This document shows, in pieces, positions 1 to 8,945 of a stretch of 22,500 nucleotides of DNA. The DNA lies in the NCBI GenBank assembly GCA_905221605.1, contig CAJNDS010002447.1:1-22500 (forward strand), written 5' to 3'. Made by a program: the position numbers and the translations under genes. Under the pieces are notes generated by a model. That model did not search any database. It was not told where the DNA came from and saw nothing but the letters and a program-made list of their open reading frames with translations. The stretch's first letter is position 1, and each line of letters opens with the position of its first letter. The stretch comes from Symbiodinium natans (Eukaryota; Sar; Dinophyceae; Suessiales; Symbiodiniaceae).

Positions 1-59
1 TAGGTCATTTTTTTACTGGGCAAGGTCGTTTCGTCCAAAGGTGTTGAGGATTTCCGGGC

Positions 60-250
60 CTCATGGTTAGGGTTTCAAGGCCTCACGGCCTGGTGTTTAG
101 GGTTTCAGGGCCTCAAGGCCTGCTGTTTAGGATTTCACGGCCTCACGGCCTAGTATTTAGGTTTCAGGGTTTCAGGGCCTCAAGGCCTAGTGTTTAGGGT
201 TTCAGGGCCTCAAGGCCTGGTGTTTAGGGTTTCAAGGCCTCAAGGCTGGG
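60..250. repeat. Degenerate TTTAGGG/GGCCTC minisatellite
   Basis: About six head-to-tail copies of a unit near 30 bp. Each contains a TTTAGGGTTTCA core followed by two GGCCT half-palindromes (GGCCTCAAGGCCT type). Copies differ by substitutions and small indels. The telomere-like core is in TTTAGGG orientation, opposite to the large array that starts near 413. Positions 1-59 look like a diverged edge of the same repeat. Confidence 0.8.
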
Positions 251-412
251 TGTGGCTTGTGTTAAGTGCTTGGTACTACGGCGTGATTGGTGGATCCGAA
301 GAGAAAATATGTAACCTTCTATTTTCTTAATGTTATGGGATTCTTTGGGCGGGTGGGTTGTTTCCGTTGCCTAGATACACTGCTGGCCTAGTAAATGCTC
401 GAACTTGAGATG
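251..412. other. Spacer between two oppositely oriented telomere-type arrays
   Basis: Mixed sequence without clear repeats. I see no coding signal, RNA gene or regulatory motif in it. It matters because it separates TTTAGGG-oriented repeats on the left from CCCTAAA-oriented repeats on the right. Confidence 0.5.
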
Positions 413-1009
413 CTGAACCCTAAACCCTAAACCCTAAACCCTAAACCCTAAACCCTAAACCCTAAACCCTAAACCCTAAACCCTAAACCCTAAACCCTAA
501 ACCCTAAACCCTAAACCCTAAACCCGAAACCCTTACCCTAAAACCCTAAACCCTAAACCCTAAACCCTAAACCCTAACAATAAACCCTAAAACCCTAAAC
601 CTAAACCCTAAAACCCTAAACCCTAAACCCTTTAAAACCCCCTAAACCCTAAACCCTAAACCCTAAAACCCCTAAACCCTAAACCCCCTAAACCCTAAAC
701 CCCTAACCCAAACCCCTTAACCCTAAAACCACTAAACCACTAAAACCCCCTAAACTAAAACCCCGAAACCCTAAAACCCCCTAAACCCTAAACCCCCAAA
801 CCCAAAAACCCCCTAAACCCTAAACCCCTAAACCCTAAACCCCCCTAAACCCTAAAAATCCCTAAACCCTAAAAATCCCTAAAACCTAAAAATCCCTAAA
901 CCCTAAAAATCCCTAAACCCTAAAAATCCCTAAACCCTAAAAATCCCTAAACCCTAAAAATCCCTAAACCCTAAAAATCCCTAAACCCTAAAAATCCCTA
1001 AACCCTAAA
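413..1009. repeat. Telomere-type (CCCTAAA)n array, pure then degenerate
   Basis: From about 413 to 525 the heptamer CCCTAAA repeats almost perfectly, about 16 copies. Rightward it decays: variants CCCTAAAA, CCCCTAAA and CCCCCTAAA accumulate, and from about 850 to 1003 the array settles into a new 17-bp higher-order unit, CCCTAAAAAT plus CCCTAAA. This is the complement of the TTTAGGG telomere repeat of plants and dinoflagellates. The C-rich strand pointing rightward is what the left end of a chromosome would show, but 412 bp of other sequence lies outside it. Confidence 0.95.
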
Positions 1010-1150
1010 CCGATTAGGCATTAGGGTTTTGTGAGTTATTTCGGTTTAGGCATTAGGGTTTTGTGGGTTATTTCGGTTTAGGGATTAGGGTTTTGAGGGT
1101 TGTTACGATTTAGGGATTAGGGTTTTCGGTTTAGGGGATTTAGGGTTAAT
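1010..1150. repeat. Inverted TTTAGGG-type minisatellite
   Basis: About four copies of a unit near 35 bp with the pattern GGTTTAGGxATTAGGGTTTTG plus a short G/T-rich spacer. The orientation flips from CCCTAAA to TTAGGG near 1010, immediately at the end of the big array, so the two blocks face each other. Confidence 0.8.
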
Positions 1151-2236
1151 GAAAAAAATTTAAGCGCTGCGCGCGCCAAAACTGCATTCGCTGCGCTGCC
1201 CCTTCGGGGGCCCACGGCGCTGCTCATGCTTTTGTCTTGCGCGCAGCGCTTACTTTTTGATGAAGCATACACGCGGATGACTTACTTGGCTTCACATGCA
1301 CAGTATGATCTCATCCCAGAGAAACGTCAAAGGAGTTTCTTCCTGGAATATCATCAGCCATTCATTTCATTTCAGGCTCTATTGGCTTTCCACGAAGCTC
1401 TTGAGGCGCAGATCTGCGCGCTGCCAGAAGACCAAAGGGAAAAAAGCGCGCCGAAACCCCGCACCCAACCCCGAAACTCGTGTGTTGTGCGCTGGACGGG
1501 TCGAAAGCTTGCAACCCGCAACGAACCACCAACACTCTCAACAATAGTGAAGAGCGCGCCTCACGTCGACCCGCTTGCTCAAGTAGGTGGCGAAACAATC
1601 GTTAAAGAACGCGCAGAGGTGTGTGGCTTAAAGGTGCGCGGGTGGCTGCAGGAGTTAGTCCTGAACATGCGAATACCCCTAGTGGGCAATTTCACTTACC
1701 TTTTAGCGCCGCAATCGCAACCTAGCCAAAAGCCCAAAGCCATTGCTCAAATGAGCGGGGGCCCCGAACGCCTTGAGAGAACCTCTTGCAGGCATCACTG
1801 GTCCCTTACTTGATAGTTGCGAGTGTGGTCACGAGTGCCAGGCTGGCAACAAAGGAATGTGAAAAGGGCTCGTTTTTCTTTGTAAATTAGGGTTGAAGTA
1901 GAAGAGAACAGAGCCCCAAACACAACACGCTGGTAACATGAGAGGCAATATAAGCAGAAGAATTTAAGGAGCCAAGTAAGCTCTAAGACCTAAAGCCTGA
2001 AACCTGAAGCCCTGAAGCCCATAGGTCCAATGCGCGGACCGCACCGTTGACATTAAACCCTGCAGATGCTGACGGAAGCTCATCAAGGCTAGGAACCAGA
2101 GCTGGCTCTTCCAAGCTGCTTGACGATGTTGCAGGGGCTTGAAAGTGTACTTTGGCCCACACAGGATATGCGCAGAAACTGATTCACTTAAGTCGCAAAA
2201 AGCCCAAACCCCCCAAAGTCGCACTGCACACAAGCT
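1151..2236. other. Low-information region with one weak plus-strand open frame
   Basis: It opens with a GC-rich stretch holding GCGC runs and CCCCTTCGGGGG, a perfect short hairpin at about 1200. One ATG-started frame of 195 codons runs from 1226 to 1813. I recognise no domain: the product is basic with no repeats, signal peptide or membrane segment, and short frames overlap it on both strands. It may be spurious or a decayed gene. From 1970 to 2236 the sequence again carries degenerate AACCCTAAA-like words leading into the triplicated repeat. Confidence 0.4.
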
Positions 2237-3008
2237 CAATCAAGTCGCACAGCGCACATAAGGCCCTGCTGCGCACAGGTTGCACCCACCCGCGACACCA
2301 ATCTCTCCCCGGCCCAATTTTGACCCCCCACCCCTCGTTTCACCTGATGGACGAGTCTTCTTGGATGGAATAGACGTTTTCTTCCATTAAACACGAAACC
2401 CAAAACACCAAAACTCTAAACCCTCAACCACCCACCTGTCTTTCTAGAGGCGAGTGGGCGCCGTCCTGCGCTCAGCGAGACCATGCAGTCCGAGCTAGGC
2501 TGATCGGGTCTTGCAGGCACACCCGAAAGGTCGCCGCGTCGCGAAACACTGTCCTGATAGACATTTCATGACCCTAAGCCGAGCCTTTGCTCTCTAACCC
2601 TCGCAGGCTATCCCCTTGATGCCAAAGGCTAAGCCCTCTCTGCTAAAGGCAAAACCTTCGCTGCTAAGGCTAAACCCTCGCTGCCAAAGGCTAAGCCTCG
2701 CTGCTAAAAGCTAAACCCTCGCTGCCAAAGGCTCAAGCCTCGCTGCTGAAGGCTAAACCCCCGCTGCTATAGAGGCAATGAGAAGGCCCTCCGGCCGAAG
2801 ACGTCCCCAACGCAAAGCCTGATTTTCTCTCGCAGCTTCTAGACATAACTTTCACAAGGCATCTTTATAGCAACAGGTCTTTCGCCATGCAGTCTTCACA
2901 CCCCGGCGTACAGAGTGAGAAGGCCCTCCGGCCGAAGACGTCCCCCAACGCAAAACCCATTTTTTTGCTATCTCGGAAGCTTCAATCTTTTTGTTATCTC
3001 GGAAGCTT
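2237..3008. repeat. Satellite copy 1 (772 bp)
   Basis: The longest copy. Its extra length is mostly a local duplication at about 2967-3010, where the words TATCTCGGAAGCTTCAATC occur twice in a row. It keeps a 12-bp segment near 2369-2380 that copy 2 lacks. Confidence 0.9.
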
Positions 3009-3745
3009 CAATCAAGTCGCACAGCACACATAAGGCCCTGCTGCGCACAGGTTGCACCCACCCGCGACACCCTTCTCTCCCCGGCCCAATTTTGACCCCC
3101 TACCCCTCGTTTCACCTGATGGACAAGTCTTCTTGGATGGAATCCATTAAACCCGAAACCCTAAACACCAAAACTCTAAACCCTCAACCACCCACCTGTC
3201 TTTCTAGAGGCGAGTGGGCGCCGTCCTGCGCTCAGCGAGACCATGCAGTCCGAGCTAGGCTGATCGGGTCTTGCAGGCACACCCGAAAGGTCGCCGCGTC
3301 GCGAAACACTGTCCTAATAGACATTTCATGACCCTAAACCGAGCCTTTGCTCTCTAACCCTCGCAGGCTATCCCCTTGATGCCGAAGGCTAAGCCCTTTC
3401 TGCTAAAGGCTAAACCTTCGCTGCTAAGGCTAAACCCTCGCTGCCAAAGGCTAAGCCTCGCTGCTAAAGGCTAAACCCTCGCTGCCAAAGGCTCAAGCCT
3501 CGCTGCTGAAGGCTAATAAACCCCCGCTGCTATAGAAGCAATGAGAAGGCCCTCCGGCCGAAGACGTCCCCGACGCAAAGCCTGATTTTCTCTCGCAGCT
3601 TCTAGACATAACGTTCACAAGGCATCTTTATAGCAACAGGTCTTTCGCCATGCAGTCTTCACACCCCGGCGTACAGAGTGAGAAGGCCCTCCGGCCGAAG
3701 ACGTCCCCCAACGCAAAACCCATTTTTTTGCTATATCGGAAGCTT
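3009..3745. repeat. Satellite copy 2 (737 bp)
   Basis: Compared with copies 1 and 3 it lacks a 12-bp piece after GGATGGAAT near 3142. The loss removes an in-frame TAG and so produces a longer open frame (2915-3331) that the other copies do not have. It has an extra TAA within the sub-repeat block near 3515. Confidence 0.9.
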
Positions 3746-4484
3746 CAATCAAGTCGCACAGCACACATAAGGCCCTGCTGCACACAGGTTGCACCCACCC
3801 GCGACACCCATCTCTCCCCGGCCCAATTTTGACCCCCCACCCCTCGTTTCACCTGATGGACGAGTCTTCTTGGATGGAATAGATGTTTTCTTCCATTTTA
3901 CCCGAAACCCAAAACACCAAAACTCTAAACCCTCAACCACCCACCTGTCTTTCTAGAGGCGAGCGGGCGCCGTCCTGCGCTCAGCGAGACCATGCAGTCC
4001 GAGCTAGGCTGATCGGGTCTTGCAGGCACACCCGAAAGGTCGCCGCGTCGCGAAACACTGTCCTGATAGACATTTCATGACCCTAAGCCGAGCCTTTGCT
4101 CTCTAACCCTCGCAGGCTATCCCCTTGATGCCAAAGGCTAAGCCCTCTCTGCTAAAGGCAAAACCTTCGCTGCTAAGGCTAAACCCTCGCTGCCAAAGGC
4201 TAAGCCTCGCTGCTAAAAGCTAAACCCTCGCTGCCAAAGGCTCAAGCTTCGCTGCTGAAGGCTAAACCCCCGCTGCTATAGAAGCAATGAGAAGGCCCTC
4301 CGGCCGAAGACGTCCCCGACGCAAAGCCTGATTTTCTCTCGCAGCTTCTAGACATAACTAAAGGCATCTTTATAGCAACAGGTCTTTCGCCATGCAGTCT
4401 TCACACCCCGGCGTACAGAGTGAGAAGGCCCTCCGGCCGAAGACGTCCCCCAACGCAAAACCTATTTTTTATCTCGGAAGCTTC
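3746..4484. repeat. Satellite copy 3 (739 bp)
   Basis: Closest to copy 1 in the CTAAGCC/CTAAAGC sub-repeat block. It has lost several bases of the GTTCACAAGG segment near 4357 and shortened the T-run near 4465. The repeat stops at 4484, and the following sequence is unrelated to the other copy junctions. Confidence 0.9.
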
Positions 4485-5925
4485 TGATTCTAATGTCTTT
4501 CCAAGGCATCTCCTGCGATGATAGCATGCAGCAAATTGCAGCAAGGCATCTTCATAGGCAAGCTCCATAAGGAAACGAAATGTGTTTGAATGTTCGCTGG
4601 CTTTTGTTCGGCTGGCTCTGGTTTGGCTCGTGTTGAGCAGTGTTTTGGTGGTCTTGGGGTGGGCATGTCTGCACACAATTGCGTGCAGCTGACCAATGCT
4701 GCAAACCCTAAACCGAAAAACCCTAAACCCTAAACCTTTGCTTGGAGGCCTGGCCTTTTGCGAGCCTTTTCGGGTGATTTTCGGGGGCCATTTTAGAGGA
4801 GTCTCGGGGACTGCCTTTGGGGCTTTTTGGGTGGCCTGGGGGCCTATAGTGCTTCCCAAAGGCGTTTGTTTGATTCATTTACGTAAACTCGGCTTGTCAG
4901 CTGTTTGTTTAATTTACTTCGACTTTGCTTGTCAGATGTTGATTCACGTAGTTTGGGAGATTCACAAGGATTTTACTTACAAATTCTATGTATGTTTGTC
5001 TTGAAGGTTCACGGTGTAGCGTTTAGGCGGTGTTTTGGGTTTAAGGTTTAGGGTTTAGGGTGCCAATCAAGGTCTGCCTCGGCTTGCCAGCGTACTGATA
5101 GGCTTTGCTCACGGTGCTAATGTATACGCAAACTGATCTGGTTGCTGAGAACTCCTAGTTGAACTCGGATGCAGTGCGAAGCTCGAACATGTTTTTTTGC
5201 TAAGCGCCGCCGAATGGTATTCTTGCGTTTGTATCGAAAGTCCCACTTGTGCATGCCGCTTGCCTTGCACAGCTCATAGTGCGGCTTTGTTCGCAACGGC
5301 AAAAAAAGGCACACATCCGCAGCTATCTTACATGCTTTCTGAGAGGCGATGGCGAAGTGAATGTCTCCGCAAAAAACCTCTGCTACTTCCGTGCGGCCCT
5401 GTGGGCATCCCCTGGCCCAAAGACCTTGCAGGTTTAGGGTTTCAGGTTTTCATGAACAGTCTATGCCCAAAAGACCAACGCCCGAATGCCAGCAGCTATC
5501 CAAAATTGCTTGTTCGTCATCGGGAGTTGGGAATTGACGGAATTGGGGCACGTAATTCTGATTTCCCTAGCTCCCTGTTAAGAACCAGTACGTAAAACGC
5601 TAACCAGCCTACCAAGGCCGTTAAGGGGCCACTGTGCTCCCGAAACAAGCAAACTATAGCCCGCAATTCTCGTCTACTAACCGGTGAAGTTGGGAGCTTC
5701 CCTACGCACGCTTACATACCTACTATACGGGGTCTGAAATTTAGAGTAACCCTTAAACAAACTCAAATTTAGAGAGCCGCCCGGGTAGACGAGAGGGCGC
5801 TGCGAATCCCTCACTTGGAAGCCCTTCTGACTTGGTAAGTAAGGTAGGGTTAGTTATGGGGAGTTATACCGGGGTGTCTAGGGGATACGAAGAAAACTTG
5901 CTAAGTTAAAAGAGCTTCTAAGCAG
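4485..5925. other. Unassigned region with doubtful open frames on both strands
   Basis: A minus-strand frame (4401-4859) runs out of the satellite into unique DNA; its segment with FRFLMELAYEDALLQF looks protein-like, but I recognise no family. A plus-strand frame at about 5249-5431 (NLCYFRAALWASPGPKTLQ, followed by CAG|GTTTAG) competes with a minus-strand reading of the same bases (VFGPGDAHRAARK, then stop). Neither can be preferred from sequence alone, though strand consistency favours minus. From about 5560 to 5925 the TTTAGGG words vanish and the composition changes; no rRNA, tRNA or protein is recognisable there. Confidence 0.35.
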
Positions 5926-5929
5926 GGCC

Positions 5930-7118
5930 CCCTCATTGAGTTTCCGCTGGCACGGACGCCGTCTCTTTGGGCTTCCACCTGAGTGGGGAGTTACCCTAAG
6001 GATTTGGGGTCTAAGGCGTAAGGTTTAGGGTTTAAGGTTGGGTTTAGGGTTTAAGATGGGGCTTAGGGTTTAAAACCTTGGTTCATCATTGAAGTTGCAA
6101 CCCAAAAAACTGAACCAAAATCCTGAACCAAACCCTACAACTGTACTCTAAACACATAATCACCTTTAGGTGTTGCAAGGTTCTGAAAGCTGCTTGGAAC
6201 GTTGCAGGGGGCGAGAGGCCAAACGCGAAGCTGGTCAAAAGCCCAAATCTCGGCGAAGAAGTCCTTTCTCTTTCTTTGAACGGCCATCCCTGAACCACCT
6301 AGGGGTTTAGGGTTTAGGCTTTAGGTCCTAAAGCTCAGGGTTTGGGATTTTCGGGTTCCGGGTCGGAAGTTAGATGAGGCCACAAGCAGTGTGAATCCCG
6401 TGAGGCCCAAGCGTCTTTCGCCCTTCTTCGGCTCCTTTCTTTCCCTGAAGAAGGGCAAGTCAGGGGGGACCTGGGGCTGAAACTTCAGAGTTTAAGGGTT
6501 CAGGGGTTTAGGGGTTAGAGATTAGGGGTTGATGATCCAGCACCTGAAGCCCTTCTCAGCCCGAAACCCTAATTACAGTAGACCCCAAACCCTATAGTGT
6601 TGGGGTCGCGTTTAAGCTGAACAAAAGTCTTGTGGGACCGGTCGTGGGGTGGGTCTGGGGAGTTCTGGGTTTCTTCTGGGCGTAGATTGTGTGGACGCAA
6701 TTTTGTCCATTAACACCCCTGTTGATTGCTACCGAGCTCCAGATGGGACATCAGACTCTTCACAGCCAAACATAATCATGAAACATTTTTTGGGCCCAAA
6801 TCCCGGCCGAAAAAGCATCCCCTAGCAACACACTCTTTTCGGAGAAGCCCCGCGCCAGGTTGATGAGACACACCGCTGGGTCGCCCGCATGTTTGGACCA
6901 GGTCTTTTTCTCTCGGGCCTCTGTGGGGCTCCGGCGCGATGGTTGTGGGGAGAGGGGCTTCTGGAAATTTAGGGTTTCAAGGGTTTTTAGGGGATTGGGT
7001 TACATGTGGAATTGGGGTTTCGGGGTTACGTAGGTTTACGGTATAGGGGGATCGTAGCTGGGCTACCCCAACATGGCCCTTCATCCTTCCTGGCCTCAGT
7101 CTTCTCCTCCCCCGCGAC
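5930..7118 (-). CDS. Cluster of candidate minus-strand exons, unrecognised product(s)
   Basis: Several GC-rich islands between TTTAGGG-type stretches look like exons, each preceded on the minus strand by a good AG acceptor. They are: 7086-7118 (VAGEEKTEARK, after GACAAG); 6834-6920 (a segment with EKKTWSKHAGDPAVCLINLA, acceptor CCCCACAG, donor GT); 6733-6757 (short, donor GTAGCA); about 6390-6444 (acceptor CTTCTTCAG, open in all frames); about 6232-6289 (MAVQRKRKDFFAEIWAFDQ, acceptor GGTTCAG); and about 5930-5978 (VEAQRDGVRASGNSMRG, acceptor CCACTCAG). I could not join them in one certain frame, and the 6834-6920 island is open in all three minus frames. They may be one gene or two. No domain is recognised. 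Confidence 0.4.
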
Positions 7119-7292
7119 CTTGTCAAAGGGGAAGGTCGAAAAGCTTTCTAGACTCCTGTTTAGGGGGGGTTTAGGGTGCAGGGTTTAGGGCAAGAATAAC
7201 CTAGAAACCAAAAAAGTGCCCTTGTTGGACTGAAGGGGTGTAGAAGGGAGGCCAAAACACTAAAGAAAGTGAACAAGGGCCTACTATGGGTC

Positions 7293-7862
7293 CTAGACGG
7301 AGCGTTCAGGGTCCGCCCCAAACCTCTTAGGGCCCTTCATTGCGGAACCCTTGCATAACGTTTGCTAGACCCCTAGAGAACCCAAGGGCAATTATTTCAG
7401 AACACTTTTAAGACGGTTATAAGGGACCACATCACGGGACCATGCAACTTCCCAACCTTCAAACCTCTCAAACACTCGCAAACCCTCTCAAACCCTCTCA
7501 AACCCCCTCAAGCCCCAAACCCGATCAAGCCCTCTCAAAACCCAAGCTCCAGGCCCTAAACTCTCCTCTGGCCCTGGACCCTCCTTGGACAGTTCCTGGA
7601 ACTGGGGCCTAAACAACCCTCAAACCAAACCCTAACCCCCCCCCCCCCCCCCCGTCCCAACAAAACACTCATCTACCCCACGGCTTGAGAATTTGAGCCG
7701 GCGGCCGGCTCCGCCCACTGGCTCCTTGTTGGCTCAAGCTTCGGGCTTCGCGAGCCCTAATTGCCCCTAAACACCCCCAAGCCCCTGAACTTTATAAAGC
7801 CTAAACCCTAAACCCTACAATGTGCATGAACCTGCTTCGAAAGGCCATCTTGTTCAGAACGA
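7293..7862 (-). CDS. 3' part of an intron-rich gene, product unrecognised
   Basis: The most secure parts are the last two exons, which join in phase 0. Exon 7566-7595 encodes ELSKEGPGPE (acceptor GTTCCAG|G). Exon 7293-7349 encodes GSAMKGPKRFGADPERSV and ends in TAG (acceptor ATGCAAG|G). Likely upstream exons are about 7684-7732 (NKEPVGGAGRRLKFSS, acceptor GCTTGAG) and 7832-7862 (VLNKMAFRS, acceptor TCTCAG, donor CAG|GTTCAT). A further island lies at about 8025-8054 (LLRDGGFAAQL). Phases between the upstream pieces are not resolved. The intron around 7636-7653 contains an 18-base C run. No family is recognised; the tail is basic and hydrophilic. Confidence 0.45.
7636..7653. repeat. Poly-C tract (18 C)
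   Basis: Homopolymer of 18 C on the plus strand (poly-G on the transcribed-strand reading), inside a presumed intron. Length is likely unstable and prone to sequencing error. Confidence 0.9.
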
Positions 7863-8303
7863 CTGAGACCCTAGACCTCAAACCCTAAACCAATCCTCTA
7901 AACCCCAAACCCGTCTGGGAGTTCGGGCTCCGCAGGGCTTCCGGGGCTTAAGCACGCCCGTTCAGGGTTTAGGGTTTGGGGGGGTTCTGGGAGCTTGGAG
8001 TTCGGGTTTCGAGTTATACTAAAGTTGTGCTGCGAAGCCACCGTCGCGGAGCAACTACATTGCCAGGTCTCGTCCATAAACCCTAACACCCTGCAAAGCT
8101 GAACTGAAACCCTAGACCCAAAAGCCTCAACCCTAAAGCCTGATATCCTACCGAAAACTTGCCAAACAAATGGGAAATTGGACCTGTCAAATTGCAAGTC
8201 ATAAGCCAACCCCTACATGGGGACTGATCCAAGATGATCTAAATGATTGGCCCCTTTCTATTTCTGGTAAAGAGGAGCTGGACATACGATACGAAGACCC
8301 CCG

Positions 8304-8323
8304 CCCCCCCCCCCCCCCCCCCC
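8304..8323. repeat. Poly-C tract (20 C)
   Basis: Homopolymer of 20 C just downstream, on the minus strand, of the candidate stop codons at 8371-8389. A third such tract, 12 C followed by 13 A, lies at 9617-9641. Confidence 0.9.
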
Positions 8324-8370
8324 GTAAAACGGCGGCCCATCAAGCACATACCTAAACCCAACCCCACATC

Positions 8371-8616
8371 TTAAGTTCCCGGCGGTTCAAAAGGCTTCGC
8401 AGCAGACGTCAGTCGGGTGCGGCTCTCGGCTTGTCCGTCGCCTTCTGTAGAGTTGAAGGGTTCAGGGGTGTAGGGGTTCAGGGTTTGAGGGGTTTAGGTT
8501 TTAGGGTTGAAGGGTCTCAGGGCTTGAAGATGCTTGAAGGCCAGGCTCTGGTATCCCTACCCAAAACCCCTAAACCCCTGAATAGGCAGCAAGGAATTAC
8601 CTTTGTCCTTTTCCAA
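8371..8616 (-). CDS. Candidate terminal exons (16-nt microexon plus last exon)
   Basis: A 16-nt segment at 8601-8616 sits between a textbook acceptor (CTGTGCAG) and a GT donor (GTAATT). A second segment starts at 8444 after CTCTACAG. Two readings are open. Read alone, the pair gives LEKDK then GDGQAESRTRLTSAAKPFEP with TAA at 8371-8373. If spliced from the GTAAGT donor at 8841-8842 of the PPR gene, the phases also agree and the last exon ends at TGA, 8387-8389, with an Arg-rich product. These exons may therefore be an alternative 3' end of the PPR gene rather than a separate gene. No domain is visible in either reading. Confidence 0.4.
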
Positions 8617-8840
8617 CTGCACAGAACCTCCGGAACCCAGGCGCCAAGCCTCTAGGGTGTCGGGCTTCGGTCAAGGGTTGAAAATTTTCGGGTCTAGGAT
8701 ATGGGGTTAAGGGCTTGGACTGCAAGAAACCGAAGTCTGGTACTTTAGAGATCCAAGAAAGGTTATACCCCACCCAGCCCTAATAAACTCAACACGATCA
8801 AGGTCATGATTCGATTTATGGTTCACGGTCATCACCGCAC

Positions 8841-8945
8841 TTACAGTTCAAAGAAGGTGCAGCCTTCGTCAGCATCCTCCTCCACGGGTTTGGGTTTCGG
8901 CGGAGGCGGTGGAATGCCGAAGCTGGGCACGAAGATCGGTGCATC
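8841..8945 (-). CDS. Last exon of the PPR gene
   Basis: Follows acceptor GGCTCAG|G and encodes 34 residues: DAPIFVPSFGI, five prolines, KPKPVEEDADEGCTFFEL, then TAA. The stop overlaps a consensus GTAAGT donor, so the transcript may stop here or splice on to 8601-8616. The open frame continues upstream to 9029, but the acceptor and the phase of the previous exon argue for starting at 8945. Confidence 0.7.
   Translation of the reverse strand, partial: DAPIFVPSFGIPPPPPKPKPVEEDADEGCTFFEL

Larger units (their letters stand above)
2237..4484. repeat. Tandem triplication of a ~740-bp subtelomeric unit
   Basis: Three direct copies each begin with CAATCAAGTCGCACAGC at 2237, 3009 and 3746; the third ends in GGAAGCTTC at 4484. 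Copies are nearly identical, differing by point changes and a few indels. Each contains, in order, a GC-rich segment, a CTAAACCC-bearing segment, a block of a 17-22 bp sub-repeat built on CTCGCTGCxAAAGGCTAA, and two copies of GAGAAGGCCCTCCGGCCGAA about 140 bp apart. Open frames inside the unit differ between copies and end at different points, so I do not call them genes. It resembles a subtelomeric satellite. Confidence 0.93.

Noticed and set aside
1226-1813. 195-codon plus-strand frame as a gene
   Set aside because: No recognisable domain, opposite to the strand of all supported genes and overlapped by other short frames; mentioned only as a weak possibility.
2915-3331. 138-codon frame in satellite copy 2 as a conserved gene
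   Set aside because: The frame exists only because copy 2 lost 12 bp including a stop; copies 1 and 3 are interrupted, so coding is not conserved among copies.
2237-4484. CRISPR-like array
   Set aside because: Units are about 740 bp direct copies with no short repeat/unique-spacer structure, and the setting is eukaryotic.
7729-7738. TTGGCTCAAG, matching the 3' end of the dinoflagellate spliced leader
   Set aside because: Only about ten bases match exactly, the upstream half does not, and it lies on the plus strand opposite a likely minus-strand exon; chance is the simpler reading.
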